56,374 nt of DNA, taken from assembly GCA_043777595.1 (NCBI GenBank), contig JAYWHT010000036.1:1-56374 (forward strand), given 5' to 3'. The translations under genes were made by a program, and so were the position numbers. The stretch comes from JAYVJH01 sp043777595 (GTDB lineage: Bacteria; Bacteroidota; Bacteroidia; Cytophagales; Spirosomataceae). Below, one piece after another: positions 39,309-48,295 of the stretch. How positions within the stretch are numbered: position 1 is the first letter of the stretch; the number at the start of each line of letters is the position of its first letter. The notes under the pieces are model-generated. The model was given only the letters and a program-made list of their open reading frames with translations. It was not told where the DNA came from and ran no database searches.

Positions 39309-40070
39309 CCGAAACCCTGAATAAGGCCAACGGTGCGCTTGCATTTGCTCAAATATATGTTTTTTAATTATCTGATTGCGTTCGTTTTCAGTTAGTTTTT
39401 TACCTTTTAGTTTGGGCAATATAAGGTCTTTCGATACGTCTTTAAATTCTATTTTTTTAGCTTCAATAATACACTCGCCGTTGTTGATGTCAATCTCTAA
39501 AATCAGACCGGGTAAACCATGAAACCGCTCTGGCCCTGCCGAAACAGGAATATCTTGTGCAAACCACGCAACTATTTTTTGTTCTTTTACAGCATTGGTA
39601 GTTTCTGCTTTCATACAAATATAGCCGTTTATGTCTTTTATTTCGTTCAAAATTCTCCAGTTAGGGGCGTGGAGCGAGTCTTGCAATAAATAGGTTTTGC
39701 CCATTATGTCTTCCATATCCGTTTGGGTTTCTTTTTCAAAATCTCGCTGATATAGCATGGTGCTTTTGCGCCAGGCGTAGCCACCATCGCTGTTTTCGTC
39801 GTCTTTGTCGGCACTGTAAAGACTTTGATTAGCATTAAAAAAAAGCGTTAGTTTTTCGGGTGGGTTTAGCTCGTCGTCCTCAAACTTACCCCAAGCCAGT
39901 CGGTCTCTGTCTTTTTCTTCTTGGGTCAAATAAGTCATTCTATTCAAAATCTTTATCCAATATATTTTACGGTTGTACGACACTACGCCTTCTGTTTTTT
40001 GGGCAAATGCAACGCCCCCCAGCCCCCAGAGGGCGAGTGAAATGATTGTAAATAAAACTTTCTTTTTCAT
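39303..40070 (-). CDS. GLPGLI family protein
   Basis: This 255-aa secreted protein has a signal peptide (MKKKVLFTIISLALWGLGGVAFAQ) and the family signature ERFHGLPGLILEIDI at about residues 180-195. GLPGLI proteins are Bacteroidota-specific, of unknown function, and often next to TonB-dependent outer-membrane proteins, as here (66 bases downstream of the receptor gene on the same strand). Oddly, the signal peptide h-region is encoded by a C/G-run sequence (40014-40035) that is the inverse of a palindromic repeat just upstream (40111-40132). Confidence 0.9.
   Translation of the reverse strand: MKKKVLFTIISLALWGLGGVAFAQKTEGVVSYNRKIYWIKILNRMTYLTQEEKDRDRLAWGKFEDDELNPPEKLTLFFNANQSLYSADKDDENSDGGYAWRKSTMLYQRDFEKETQTDMEDIMGKTYLLQDSLHAPNWRILNEIKDINGYICMKAETTNAVKEQKIVAWFAQDIPVSAGPERFHGLPGLILEIDINNGECIIEAKKIEFKDVSKDLILPKLKGKKLTENERNQIIKKHIFEQMQAHRWPYSGFRF
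40014..40035 (-). repeat. C/G-run repeat inside the GLPGLI signal peptide
   Basis: GCCCCCCAGCCCCCAGAGGG on the plus strand is close to the reverse complement of 40111-40132. It encodes the LWGLGG part of the signal peptide. Confidence 0.55.
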
Positions 40071-40110
40071 ATTATTTCAAAAATTCATTAAATGATAACT
40101 GACTTTTATT

Positions 40111-40132
40111 CCCCCTCTGGGGGCAAGGGGGC
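40111..40132 (+). repeat. C/G-run palindromic repeat upstream of the GLPGLI gene
   Basis: CCCCCTCTGGGGGCAAGGGG belongs by pattern to the family seen at 20671-20835, 21265-21536 and 46069-46173. It lies between the TonB-dependent receptor and the GLPGLI gene. Confidence 0.7.
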
Positions 40133-40136
40133 TGTA

Positions 40137-42977
40137 TTATTTCTCCAAAGCCGTTTTTATGCCCCGCATATTGTACGAAAAACTAACCATAAAATATTGC
40201 GCCAGCGTTTGGGTTCGTTCTTGGCTCACTACATTTTGGTAGGCATTTTGGTTTACACCCAAGTTTTTGTTTAGAATATCAAAAGCTGAAAACCTGATTT
40301 CGGCTTTTTTGTCTTTGCCCAGTATTTTATAAATCGAAGCATTCCAGATAGGTATTTGGTTGTCGAAGCCATAGCGCTCGTTTTTATAAATCTGATAATT
40401 GAACGATGTATTAAAAAATATTAATTTTGGCAGTTTGACGTTCGCTGTCAGATTATAGGTGTTGTTGATAATCTTGACATCTTGATTTGTACTGACCGAA
40501 AACTTAGAAGTACTGGTGTTGAAGTTGGCATTGGCAAAGAGCGTAAAGGTTTCGGTTGGTGTCCAGTCCAATCGAGGCGAAAAGTTATAGCTTTGGTTTT
40601 TGGTATCGTTCAAAACGCCATTTATTTTAGTCAAATTATTACTAAAACTGGGGTTAAGACCTAACTCTGCGGTGAGTTTGGTTTTTTTGATTGGAAATCC
40701 AAAACTTAGATAGCCACTTATGTTTTGGCCGCCAGTGATGTTTTCGGGCTTGGTACGGGTTATGAGCGTTTTGGGGTCGATTGTCTGGTTGTAAATAATC
40801 TGGTTGATGTTGTAGCCATAATTGAAATTGATAAAAATACTCATAAAGCTTGACGGGTCGAACATATTATAACCAGCTTCGATGCTCCGATTTAACTCAG
40901 GTAGCAAGTCTGGGTTGCCTTCTTGAATATAAAGCGGATTACTGTTGTTGATGACGGGTTGCAGGTCTCGGGTTTGGGGCTTAGAGACATCTACCGTGTA
41001 TTTGAAGTTGAGGTATTGGTTGTTTTTTAGTTCAATATCAGTCGAAAAATAGGGTATAAACGAGTCGAAAGTACGATTGATGGTACTAAAAGTAGTGGCA
41101 TTTTCACGATTGGCAAAGCGGCCATTGATGCCAATGCGCTGTGCGGCCAAGCCCCCCGCAATATTGATACCGTTGGACGAATACCGCAAGCTCGACCCCA
41201 GGCGGTTGTAGGTCAGGTCGTTGTTATAATATACACTGATGCTGTCCACACGTGGGCGTTCGGTGCGTAGTAGGTCGTTTGCGCCTCTATCTACTTTGTC
41301 GTTTCTGATACTAAAATTATAAAATGTTTCTAAAAAAAATGTTTTGGAAATCGGCTCTACATACGACAAACTGGTTTTGAACTGGTTGCGCTGGGTGGCT
41401 GTACTTTGTAGCTGGCCTATGCGCTTGATGAGTTCGTTGGCAGTAGTGGCCTGAAAAAACTTATTGAGCGACTCTTGCGTAGCCGAGCCATCGCTGTTGT
41501 TGATGACATTGGTGATGCTTGCGGCCAGACTTCGTCCTTTTTTCATGAATTTTTTTCTATAAATCAGTGTATTGGCCAAGTCAAAACGGTTGATGTTGGT
41601 GGTGTTATTTCGTGTGCTATTGTTTGACACAGAGCTATTTATGTTGTCCAATTCTGTGTTTTTGGTCGCAGTATTGCTACCAACCAACGAGTTACCTGCA
41701 TTGACTCTCGTTTTGTTGATAAAGATAAGCGTATTGAGCGAGTCGAGTAGTTTTTCGTATCGCAGTGAGCCTCGGTGGTTGCCATTGAAGGTGTTAGTGT
41801 TGCGGGTTTCGTTGTTAGAAATCACATTGTTATTTGGCAAAAATGTCTGCTCAACACTGACTGCATCTAAAATGGTACGGGTAGAATTATAAAAATAACT
41901 GGCACTCAATTTGTTTTTTTTGGTGTCATAGTTATAGTTAGCCCCCAAGCCAATGTTATTTAAAAAACCATCACCTCGGCCATTGCCTATTGGTACATCT
42001 ATGCCGCCGCCGTCTTGGTCGTCGCCACCACCAAACGAAAAATACCTGTTGTTGCCTCCAAACCCAAAGTCGCCATCGTCGCCAAAGTTAAAGGCATTGC
42101 TACCTCTAAAATCTTGGTAATCGTCCCACGACATACCGCCTTGGTTGGTGTTGTTGGCAAGGCCAATGAGCGCAAACTGGTTGGTTTTGTCAAATTTGTT
42201 ATAATTACCCTTTACACTGGCTCTGCCAATATTGCCTGCTCCAGCCGTAACCTTACCGAAGCCCCCTTTCTTAAATTCTTCTTTGAGTTCGAGGTTAATG
42301 GCTTTTTCTTTTTTGCCGTCGTCCACTCCTGTCAGTTTTGACTGCTCTGATTGGTCGTTATAAACCTGTACTTTGGTAATGGCTTCGGCGGGTAGGTTTT
42401 GGGTAGCGGCTTTGGGGTCTGAACCAAAAAACTGCTTGCCGTCCACCAACACTTTTTTTACTTCCTTGCCCTGTGCTTTGATATTTCCGTTGGCATCTAT
42501 CTGTACGCCAGGTAATTTTCGAAGTAGGTCTTCGACGGTTGAGCCAGGCGGTACTTTAAACGAAGCGGCGTTGTACTCAATGGTGTCGCCTTTGATGGTG
42601 AGCGGCGCGCGGGCAGTTCGGACAACAACTTCAAACAATTCTTTGGTAATAGGCTTCATTTTGAGTTCGCCCAAATTCACTACTTCAACGTCGTTGAGCG
42701 ATACGTTTTTTTGAAACGGAATATAACTAACGTAAGAAATTTTGAGAATATAATCACCTTTTTTGACGTTTTTGAAGGTAAAAAAACCTTTATCGTTGGC
42801 TCTCACAAAGTTTATCAATGACGAGTCTCTGCGCTGTAGTAGCATAACGGTAGCCGACGGTAATGCGGCTGAGAGGGTATCGACGGCTGTGCCTTGAATC
42901 TGAAAACGGTTGGGCGTTTGGGCAAAAGTAGCTGAAAACGAGAGGCAGAGCAGTAGTAGCAGTAATGTTTTTTTCAT
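40137..42977 (-). CDS. TonB-dependent receptor-like outer-membrane protein
   Basis: This 946-aa protein has a signal peptide (MKKTLLLLLLCLSFSATFAQ), an N-terminal CarboxypepD_reg domain (about 23-105: FQIQGTAVDTLSAALPSATVMLLQRRDSSLINFV), a plug-like domain (about 120-240: DTIEYNAASFKVPPGSTVEDLLRKLPGVQIDANGNIKAQGKEVKKVLVDGKQFFGSDPKAATQNLPAEAITKVQVYND) and a long barrel of the OMP_b-brl_3 type ending with FMVSFSYNMRGIKTALEK. There is no clear TonB box. Receptors of this group take up iron complexes, peptides or glycans; the ligand cannot be read. A GLPGLI gene lies 66 bases downstream. A -7 box sits at 43020-43027. Confidence 0.9.
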   Translation of the reverse strand: MKKTLLLLLLCLSFSATFAQTPNRFQIQGTAVDTLSAALPSATVMLLQRRDSSLINFVRANDKGFFTFKNVKKGDYILKISYVSYIPFQKNVSLNDVEVVNLGELKMKPITKELFEVVVRTARAPLTIKGDTIEYNAASFKVPPGSTVEDLLRKLPGVQIDANGNIKAQGKEVKKVLVDGKQFFGSDPKAATQNLPAEAITKVQVYNDQSEQSKLTGVDDGKKEKAINLELKEEFKKGGFGKVTAGAGNIGRASVKGNYNKFDKTNQFALIGLANNTNQGGMSWDDYQDFRGSNAFNFGDDGDFGFGGNNRYFSFGGGDDQDGGGIDVPIGNGRGDGFLNNIGLGANYNYDTKKNKLSASYFYNSTRTILDAVSVEQTFLPNNNVISNNETRNTNTFNGNHRGSLRYEKLLDSLNTLIFINKTRVNAGNSLVGSNTATKNTELDNINSSVSNNSTRNNTTNINRFDLANTLIYRKKFMKKGRSLAASITNVINNSDGSATQESLNKFFQATTANELIKRIGQLQSTATQRNQFKTSLSYVEPISKTFFLETFYNFSIRNDKVDRGANDLLRTERPRVDSISVYYNNDLTYNRLGSSLRYSSNGINIAGGLAAQRIGINGRFANRENATTFSTINRTFDSFIPYFSTDIELKNNQYLNFKYTVDVSKPQTRDLQPVINNSNPLYIQEGNPDLLPELNRSIEAGYNMFDPSSFMSIFINFNYGYNINQIIYNQTIDPKTLITRTKPENITGGQNISGYLSFGFPIKKTKLTAELGLNPSFSNNLTKINGVLNDTKNQSYNFSPRLDWTPTETFTLFANANFNTSTSKFSVSTNQDVKIINNTYNLTANVKLPKLIFFNTSFNYQIYKNERYGFDNQIPIWNASIYKILGKDKKAEIRFSAFDILNKNLGVNQNAYQNVVSQERTQTLAQYFMVSFSYNMRGIKTALEK

Positions 42978-43019
42978 GGCTGTTAATTAGGTTTAATAAC
43001 AATATCCTGTAACACACTA

Positions 43020-43027
43020 CAAACGTA
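43020..43027 (-). promoter_or_regulatory. -7 box of the TonB-dependent receptor gene (TACGTTTG)
   Basis: On the minus strand TACGTTTG matches TAnnTTTG, 42 bases before the ATG at 42977. No good -33 box is seen. Confidence 0.45.
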
Positions 43028-43228
43028 ATAACTATTACTTTTATTGCCACATATTTAAGAAACTTTAACAATCAATGAACCAAAAATAGTTGCCTAAAAA
43101 ATGAATCTCGGAACGTAAAATAATAATTGTCAGAGGGCTACAAGAATAACACATCAGCATAGCCAACACTAAAAGGGTGGTTGTTTGGTTTTCATGTTGT
43201 TAGTTGGGTTTGTTGATACAATATGCCA

Positions 43229-43236
43229 CAAACGTA
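43229..43236 (-). promoter_or_regulatory. Duplicate -7 box without a gene (TACGTTTG)
   Basis: An identical TACGTTTG in the duplicated copy of the leader. It now has no intact gene behind it. Confidence 0.35.
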
Positions 43237-43362
43237 ATAACCAACTTGTAATTTACTCATCACTAAGTACTTGCGTACAAATAGACAAGATTGTAATTTA
43301 TTTTAAATGCCTGGCTGTTGATAAACTATAATACTTTTCGTTGTCTGTTTTTCACTATTTAA

Positions 43363-43806
43363 TTAGGCGATTTTTTCGATTATTGATTTCTTTTTTTGAA
43401 ACTCAAAATCATCACCAGCCTGTAAGCCCATCAAAGCCTGCCCAATAGGCGAAGCCGCCGAGACGACCATCGTTGGCTGGTTGTCGATAGTCAGAATACC
43501 CAAACTGACTGCTATCCAAAACGTACCAACCGACGTATCGACCAATGAGCCTACGGCTACTCGGCTGGGGGCGAGGCCAATGTCTATTCGGTCTAGTGTC
43601 AGGCGTTCTTGTTTGAGTTTTTGGTATTGGTGGGCGTTGAGGTCTCGTTCTATTTGGCCCATGGCTCGGCCTGTTTCGTACTTGTCGCCAGCCGAGCTTT
43701 TGCTTTCAGAGTTGGCCGAAGCCTGTGCGGCTTGCATGGCATCGTAGGCCATTTTTATTCGGTCGTCCAAAATCGTTTTGGCTTCGTGTAGTAGTGTTGC
43801 TTTCAT
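43363..43806 (-). CDS. GreA/GreB C-terminal domain-like protein
   Basis: This 147-aa protein has an N-terminal helical part (HEAKTILDDRIKMAYDAMQAAQASANSESKSSAGDKYETGRAMGQIERDLNAHQYQKLKQERLTLDRI) and a C-terminal FKBP-like part ending VVSAASPIGQALMGLQAGDDFEFQKKKSIIEKIA, the pattern of GreA/GreB. Related Bacteroidota proteins are often mislabelled 3-oxoacyl-ACP synthase. The acidic tip needed for transcript cleavage (GDLSENAEY in GreA) is replaced by SSAGDKYETGRA, so it may bind RNA polymerase without cleavage activity. It is a single gene. Confidence 0.75.
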   Translation of the reverse strand: MKATLLHEAKTILDDRIKMAYDAMQAAQASANSESKSSAGDKYETGRAMGQIERDLNAHQYQKLKQERLTLDRIDIGLAPSRVAVGSLVDTSVGTFWIAVSLGILTIDNQPTMVVSAASPIGQALMGLQAGDDFEFQKKKSIIEKIA

Positions 43807-44054
43807 TGTGCGGGTGGTTGTTGGTGGTGCAAAGTAAATACGTTTTGGTTACTTTTGAGTTAAAATTTTTATGTTCTCAAAATACACTTTATTCTTAGCC
43901 ACAGAGCCGCAGGCCATCGGTAAGGATAGCATTTGGTGAGATTATTACAAAAAAAAACGATTTTTGAGTAAACCCTAACAAATTTTAAAAAACAGCAATA
44001 GCAAGATTTAAAATACAATTCTGCATATTTGCCAACAACTAAACCTAATACCGT

Positions 44055-47000
44055 ATGCAGCCCAAAATCACCGAGCCAAAGGCTTCTTTAAAACATCACT
44101 ACCGCAAGCGGCAGATTGTGCCAGAGCTACTCAATGATTTTAGACAAAACCTACTCGTGTTTATTGCCAATCTACAAATACCTGCTCGTGAGGGCAAACA
44201 AGAAACCGACCTGCGAGATTTTTTGAACGATGCGTTCTACAAAGAAAAGTACTACATCAACAAAAAAGACACCATAGACTGGGCCATACACAACGGCAAA
44301 GAAAAAGACAGTAAAATTGGCGTATTGATAGAGGTAAAAAGTACGTCGGCCAAAGCCGAAATGCTCACCGACACCCAGCCCAACACCAAAGCCCTGCACG
44401 AACTGGTGCTGTACTATTTGAGAGAGCGAATAGAAAACAACAACCAAGAAATCAGGCATTTGATAGCTACAAACTGCTACGAGTGGTATATTTTTGACGA
44501 GTTGTGGTTTGACCAAAATATATTTACGACCACATTCAAAAAAACATACCAAGACTGGAAACGCTCTGGCCACAGTACCGACGATTTTTATAAACTCCAT
44601 GCCAAACCGCACATAGAGAGCCTCGGCAATGCCGTTGAGTTTTGTAAAATAGACCTACGCCACTATGCCACCGCCGACAATAAACAACTGGCCGAACTCT
44701 ACAAAATACTCTCGCCCAGCCATTTGCTCAAACAAGAAATAGCCAACGATGCCAACCAACTCAATAGACCGTTTTATAACGAACTGCTCTATATTTTGGG
44801 AATAGAAGAACGAAAAGACGACAAAAGTAACAAAAAAATTATAGAACGACTCCTCCCCAACTACCGCCACGACGGCTCGCTACTCGAAAACACCATAGCC
44901 CAACTCGATGCCAAAAATTGTATGGCCAAAGTACCAAATATCCAAGATTTTGGTAACAACACCGATGAGCAAACGTACAGCGTTGCGCTCGAACTCTGCA
45001 TAACGTGGCTCAACAGACTACTGTTTTTGAAACTCCTCGAAGGGCAGCTCGTGAAGTACCACGGCAACGACCGCAATTATCGGTTTTTGACAAGTGACAA
45101 AATTACCGACTTTGACGAACTGGGCGAGTTGTTTTTTGGAGTACTGGCCAAACACCCCAGCCAACGCAGTGTGTCGGTTGCCCAAAAGTTTGGTAATATC
45201 CCGTACCTCAATAGCTCGCTTTTTGAAGATTCGGCCTTAGAAAATACCGTTTTGAGTATTGAAATCCTCAAAGACCGACTGCTAATGCCCTATATGCCCA
45301 ACACCGTGCTGCAAGACACCGATGGGCGGCCTCGTCGAGGCAACGTCAAGACGCTCAAATATTTGTTTGATTTCTTGGACTCCTACGACTTCGGCTCGGC
45401 ACCTATATCTTCTGTTCTTGAAGACCAAGCCGTTGTCGAAGCCAAAAGAGCAGATGTTATCAATGCGGCTGTGCTGGGATTGATATTTGAAAAACTCAAT
45501 GGTTACAAAGATGGTAGCTTTTTTACGCCCTCCTTTATAACCATGTATATGTGCCGCCAGACCATCAGACGGGCTATTATTCAAAAATTTGAGACCTATC
45601 TCAACCACCCAATCAACAACTGGCAAAGCCTCAAAAACCACCTCGACAACGACTACCGAGACCCCGCCAAACGCCAAGCCTATAACAACCTGCTCAACGG
45701 CATTAAGATTTGCGACCCTGCCGTGGGGTCGGGACATTTTTTGGTGTCGGCTCTCAACGAAATGATAGCCGCCAAGGCCGACCTCAAACTACTACAACAC
45801 CCCAACGGTACACGCCTCAAAGACTATGAAATAAGCATCGAAAACGACGAACTCATAGTCTGGGACGAAGAACAGGGCCAAGATTTTAGGTACATCGTAG
45901 GTAGCAGCGGCAAAGCCAAACCACACATACAACTCACCCAAGAAACGCTTTTTCACGAAAAACAGACCATCATCGAAAATTGCCTTTTTGGGGTGGACAT
46001 CAACCCCAAGTCGGTGTCGATATGCCAGCTAAGGCTCTGGATAGAACTACTCAAAAATGCGTATTATTGCCCCCCGCCCCCTGAAGTAGCCCCCTGCTCC
46101 CTGAAGGGGGAAACTATAGAAACTCCCCCTTCAGGGGGCAGGGGGGCTACTTCGGCGGGCAGCGGGCTACTTCAAACTCTGCCCAATATCGATATTAACA
46201 TCAAAACAGGCAACAGCCTCGTCAGTAGGTTTGGGCTTGATACCGACCTCAATAAAGCCCTCAGAAGCGTAAAATATAACATAAACCAGTATAGGGGCTT
46301 TGTGAACGACTACAAAAACGCCACCAACAAAGAACAAAAACGAGGGCTGCAAATAATTATAGAGGGTATAAAAAACAATTTTAGAACCGAAATAGTCAAA
46401 TATACCAATCCCAAAATACTCCAACTCAACAAACTCAAAGAAGAACTCTATGTGCGTTTTGAAGGCAATGCACTCTTTGGCTCGCAACTATCAGAAAAAC
46501 AAATCATTGAACGAGATAACCTGACCGAAAAAATAAATAAACTGAGCCTCGACCTCAAAGATACCATCGACTCGCCTATCTACCGCAATGCATTTGAGTG
46601 GCGGTTTGAGTTTCCAGAAGTACTCGATGATGAGGGCAATTTTCTGGGCTTTGATGTCGTGGTCGGAAATCCGCCGTACATTAAAGAGTATGAAAATCGT
46701 GACGCATTTAATGGTTTGAGACAAAAAGAATGTTATCAGGGCAAAATGGACCTCTGGTATATGTTTGGTGATTTGGGGTTAAAACTTTTGAAATCCAACT
46801 GTACGCTTTGCTATATTGCTACAAACAATTGGGTAACAAATGCAGGGGCATCTAATTTTAGAGATATTGTAATAAATAACAGTCGAATAGTGAGTTTAGT
46901 TGATTTTGGGTCGTTTATGGTTTTTGACAATGCAGCTATTCAAACAATGATAATGAGTTTTGAAAACACTAATACAACCGATAATTATAGCTTTGATTTT

Positions 47001-48035
47001 AGAAGATTAGAAGGCGAAAAACCAAACATAAGTAATGTACTTAGTCTTTTAGATGGAGCCGAAACAACAAATACGGTTTATCTAACGCCAACTGTTAATA
47101 AAATAAGTTTGATAGGTAAACCACTTGTATTTAATACTGATGAAAATGAAATATTGCTTGATAAAATTAAAGCAAAACAAAACTTTTATCTGAGAGAAAA
47201 GGGAGATAAGAAACTCAATATACAATCTGAATTAGGCCAAGGAATTGTTGCACCGCAGGATTTTATAAATAAATCATCTGCTGAAACTCTAAATAATAAA
47301 TTCCAAAATGGGAACGGAGTTTTTATTTTATCTCAAAAAGAATTTGATGACAAAGTATTTTTAGCGACAGAAAAGACAATTTTAAAACCACACTTCTCAA
47401 CCGAACAACTTCGAAAATATTACGGAAGCAGCCAAAATAACCATTGGATAATTTACACCAAGTCTGACGTGAACAAACCAAATAAGGAAACAAATGAAAT
47501 ACCAATAAATAATTACCCAAATATCAAGAGACATTTAGATAATTTTAAATCTGTTATTACCTCCGACTTTGCACCTTATGGACTTCACAGGGCCAGAGAA
47601 CAACATTTTTTTGAGGGTGAGAAAATAATGGTGACGCGAAAATGCCCGAAAGAGCCAATTTTTACATATACAGATTTTGATTGTTTTGTTTCGCAAACAT
47701 TTTTTATTATTCAGAGTAGTCGTATAAATTTAAAATACTTGACTGGTTTGCTCAATTCTAAATTGATTGCTTTTTGGCTTCGTAGGAAAGGAAAAATGCA
47801 AGGCAATAATTATCAATTGGATAAAGAGCCATTACTTGAAATCCCTATCTATAATCCAATGGAAAGCGAACGAGATAAAATCGTATCATTAGTTGATAAA
47901 ATTCTAATTCAAAAACAACAAGGGGAGGATAGTCAAGCCTTAGAGGCCGAAATTGACAGCATGGTTTATGAACTTTATGACCTCACACCAGCCGAAATAG
48001 CGGTAGTGGAGGGGCAAGCGACGATAGGAAAATAG
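44055..48035 (+). CDS. Type IIG restriction enzyme/methyltransferase
   Basis: This 1326-aa single-chain RM protein has an N-terminal PD-(D/E)XK nuclease (about 45-110; Asp75 and the Glu93-Val-Lys95 of GVLIEVKS), a helical linker, and an adenine-specific methyltransferase with motif I DPAVGSGHF (about 554) and motif IV NPPY (about 871). A C-terminal target-recognition domain (about 1090-1290; SQTFFIIQSSRINLKYLTGLLNSKLIAFWLRRKGK) follows. Eco57I-type enzymes methylate and cut near an asymmetric site. Residues about 672-707 are encoded by an in-frame palindromic repeat insertion (46069-46173). The reading frame is intact. No separate subunit genes are present. Confidence 0.9.
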   Translation: MQPKITEPKASLKHHYRKRQIVPELLNDFRQNLLVFIANLQIPAREGKQETDLRDFLNDAFYKEKYYINKKDTIDWAIHNGKEKDSKIGVLIEVKSTSAKAEMLTDTQPNTKALHELVLYYLRERIENNNQEIRHLIATNCYEWYIFDELWFDQNIFTTTFKKTYQDWKRSGHSTDDFYKLHAKPHIESLGNAVEFCKIDLRHYATADNKQLAELYKILSPSHLLKQEIANDANQLNRPFYNELLYILGIEERKDDKSNKKIIERLLPNYRHDGSLLENTIAQLDAKNCMAKVPNIQDFGNNTDEQTYSVALELCITWLNRLLFLKLLEGQLVKYHGNDRNYRFLTSDKITDFDELGELFFGVLAKHPSQRSVSVAQKFGNIPYLNSSLFEDSALENTVLSIEILKDRLLMPYMPNTVLQDTDGRPRRGNVKTLKYLFDFLDSYDFGSAPISSVLEDQAVVEAKRADVINAAVLGLIFEKLNGYKDGSFFTPSFITMYMCRQTIRRAIIQKFETYLNHPINNWQSLKNHLDNDYRDPAKRQAYNNLLNGIKICDPAVGSGHFLVSALNEMIAAKADLKLLQHPNGTRLKDYEISIENDELIVWDEEQGQDFRYIVGSSGKAKPHIQLTQETLFHEKQTIIENCLFGVDINPKSVSICQLRLWIELLKNAYYCPPPPEVAPCSLKGETIETPPSGGRGATSAGSGLLQTLPNIDINIKTGNSLVSRFGLDTDLNKALRSVKYNINQYRGFVNDYKNATNKEQKRGLQIIIEGIKNNFRTEIVKYTNPKILQLNKLKEELYVRFEGNALFGSQLSEKQIIERDNLTEKINKLSLDLKDTIDSPIYRNAFEWRFEFPEVLDDEGNFLGFDVVVGNPPYIKEYENRDAFNGLRQKECYQGKMDLWYMFGDLGLKLLKSNCTLCYIATNNWVTNAGASNFRDIVINNSRIVSLVDFGSFMVFDNAAIQTMIMSFENTNTTDNYSFDFRRLEGEKPNISNVLSLLDGAETTNTVYLTPTVNKISLIGKPLVFNTDENEILLDKIKAKQNFYLREKGDKKLNIQSELGQGIVAPQDFINKSSAETLNNKFQNGNGVFILSQKEFDDKVFLATEKTILKPHFSTEQLRKYYGSSQNNHWIIYTKSDVNKPNKETNEIPINNYPNIKRHLDNFKSVITSDFAPYGLHRAREQHFFEGEKIMVTRKCPKEPIFTYTDFDCFVSQTFFIIQSSRINLKYLTGLLNSKLIAFWLRRKGKMQGNNYQLDKEPLLEIPIYNPMESERDKIVSLVDKILIQKQQGEDSQALEAEIDSMVYELYDLTPAEIAVVEGQATIGK
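46069..46173 (+). repeat. Palindromic C/G-run element inserted in frame in the RM gene
   Basis: Nested inverted repeats: GAAGTAGCCCC (46083-46093) with GGGGCTACTTC (46143-46153), and CCCTGAAGGGGGA (46099-46111) with TCCCCCTTCAGGG (46124-46136). GGGCTACTTC occurs again at 46164-46173. The core matches the arrays around the DUF559 gene. The 105 bases are a multiple of three and contain no stop, adding a Pro/Gly/Ser-rich stretch to the enzyme. Confidence 0.85.
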
Positions 48036-48038
48036 CTG

Positions 48039-48071
48039 TTTGGAAAATAGTAAATTGAATCGCTATATTTG
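48039..48071 (+). promoter_or_regulatory. Promoter-like sequence after the RM gene
   Basis: TTTG (48039-48042), 21 bases, TATATTTG (48064-48071). It is a good Bacteroidota promoter, but the next gene starts 224 bases on (48296), which implies a long leader or a small RNA. Confidence 0.55.
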
Positions 48072-48295
48072 TAAAAAAAACACTGTCAAACCATCATTTT
48101 TACCAATAAGTAATAATGTAGAATTACGGATGATTGAATGAACGAATAAATGTTTGATTTTCAATAATTTATCTAAATTTTAAATCACGTTTAATTTTGC
48201 TCAATTACCTAAAATTTATATTAGACCAATGTTGTCAAATATAACCCAGCACATACCTCTAACAAAACCCGCTACACTTCACACAATTCTCTAAA

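Larger units (their letters stand above)
42978..43362. other. Intergenic region with a duplicated upstream sequence
   Basis: The 385 bases hold two diverged copies of the same leader: 42977-43030 upstream of the receptor gene and 43190-43240. Both read CAT, TGTTAnTTnGGTTT, CAAACGTAATAAC in order. No gene is seen; the second copy continues as a start codon followed by an early stop codon. Confidence 0.6.
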
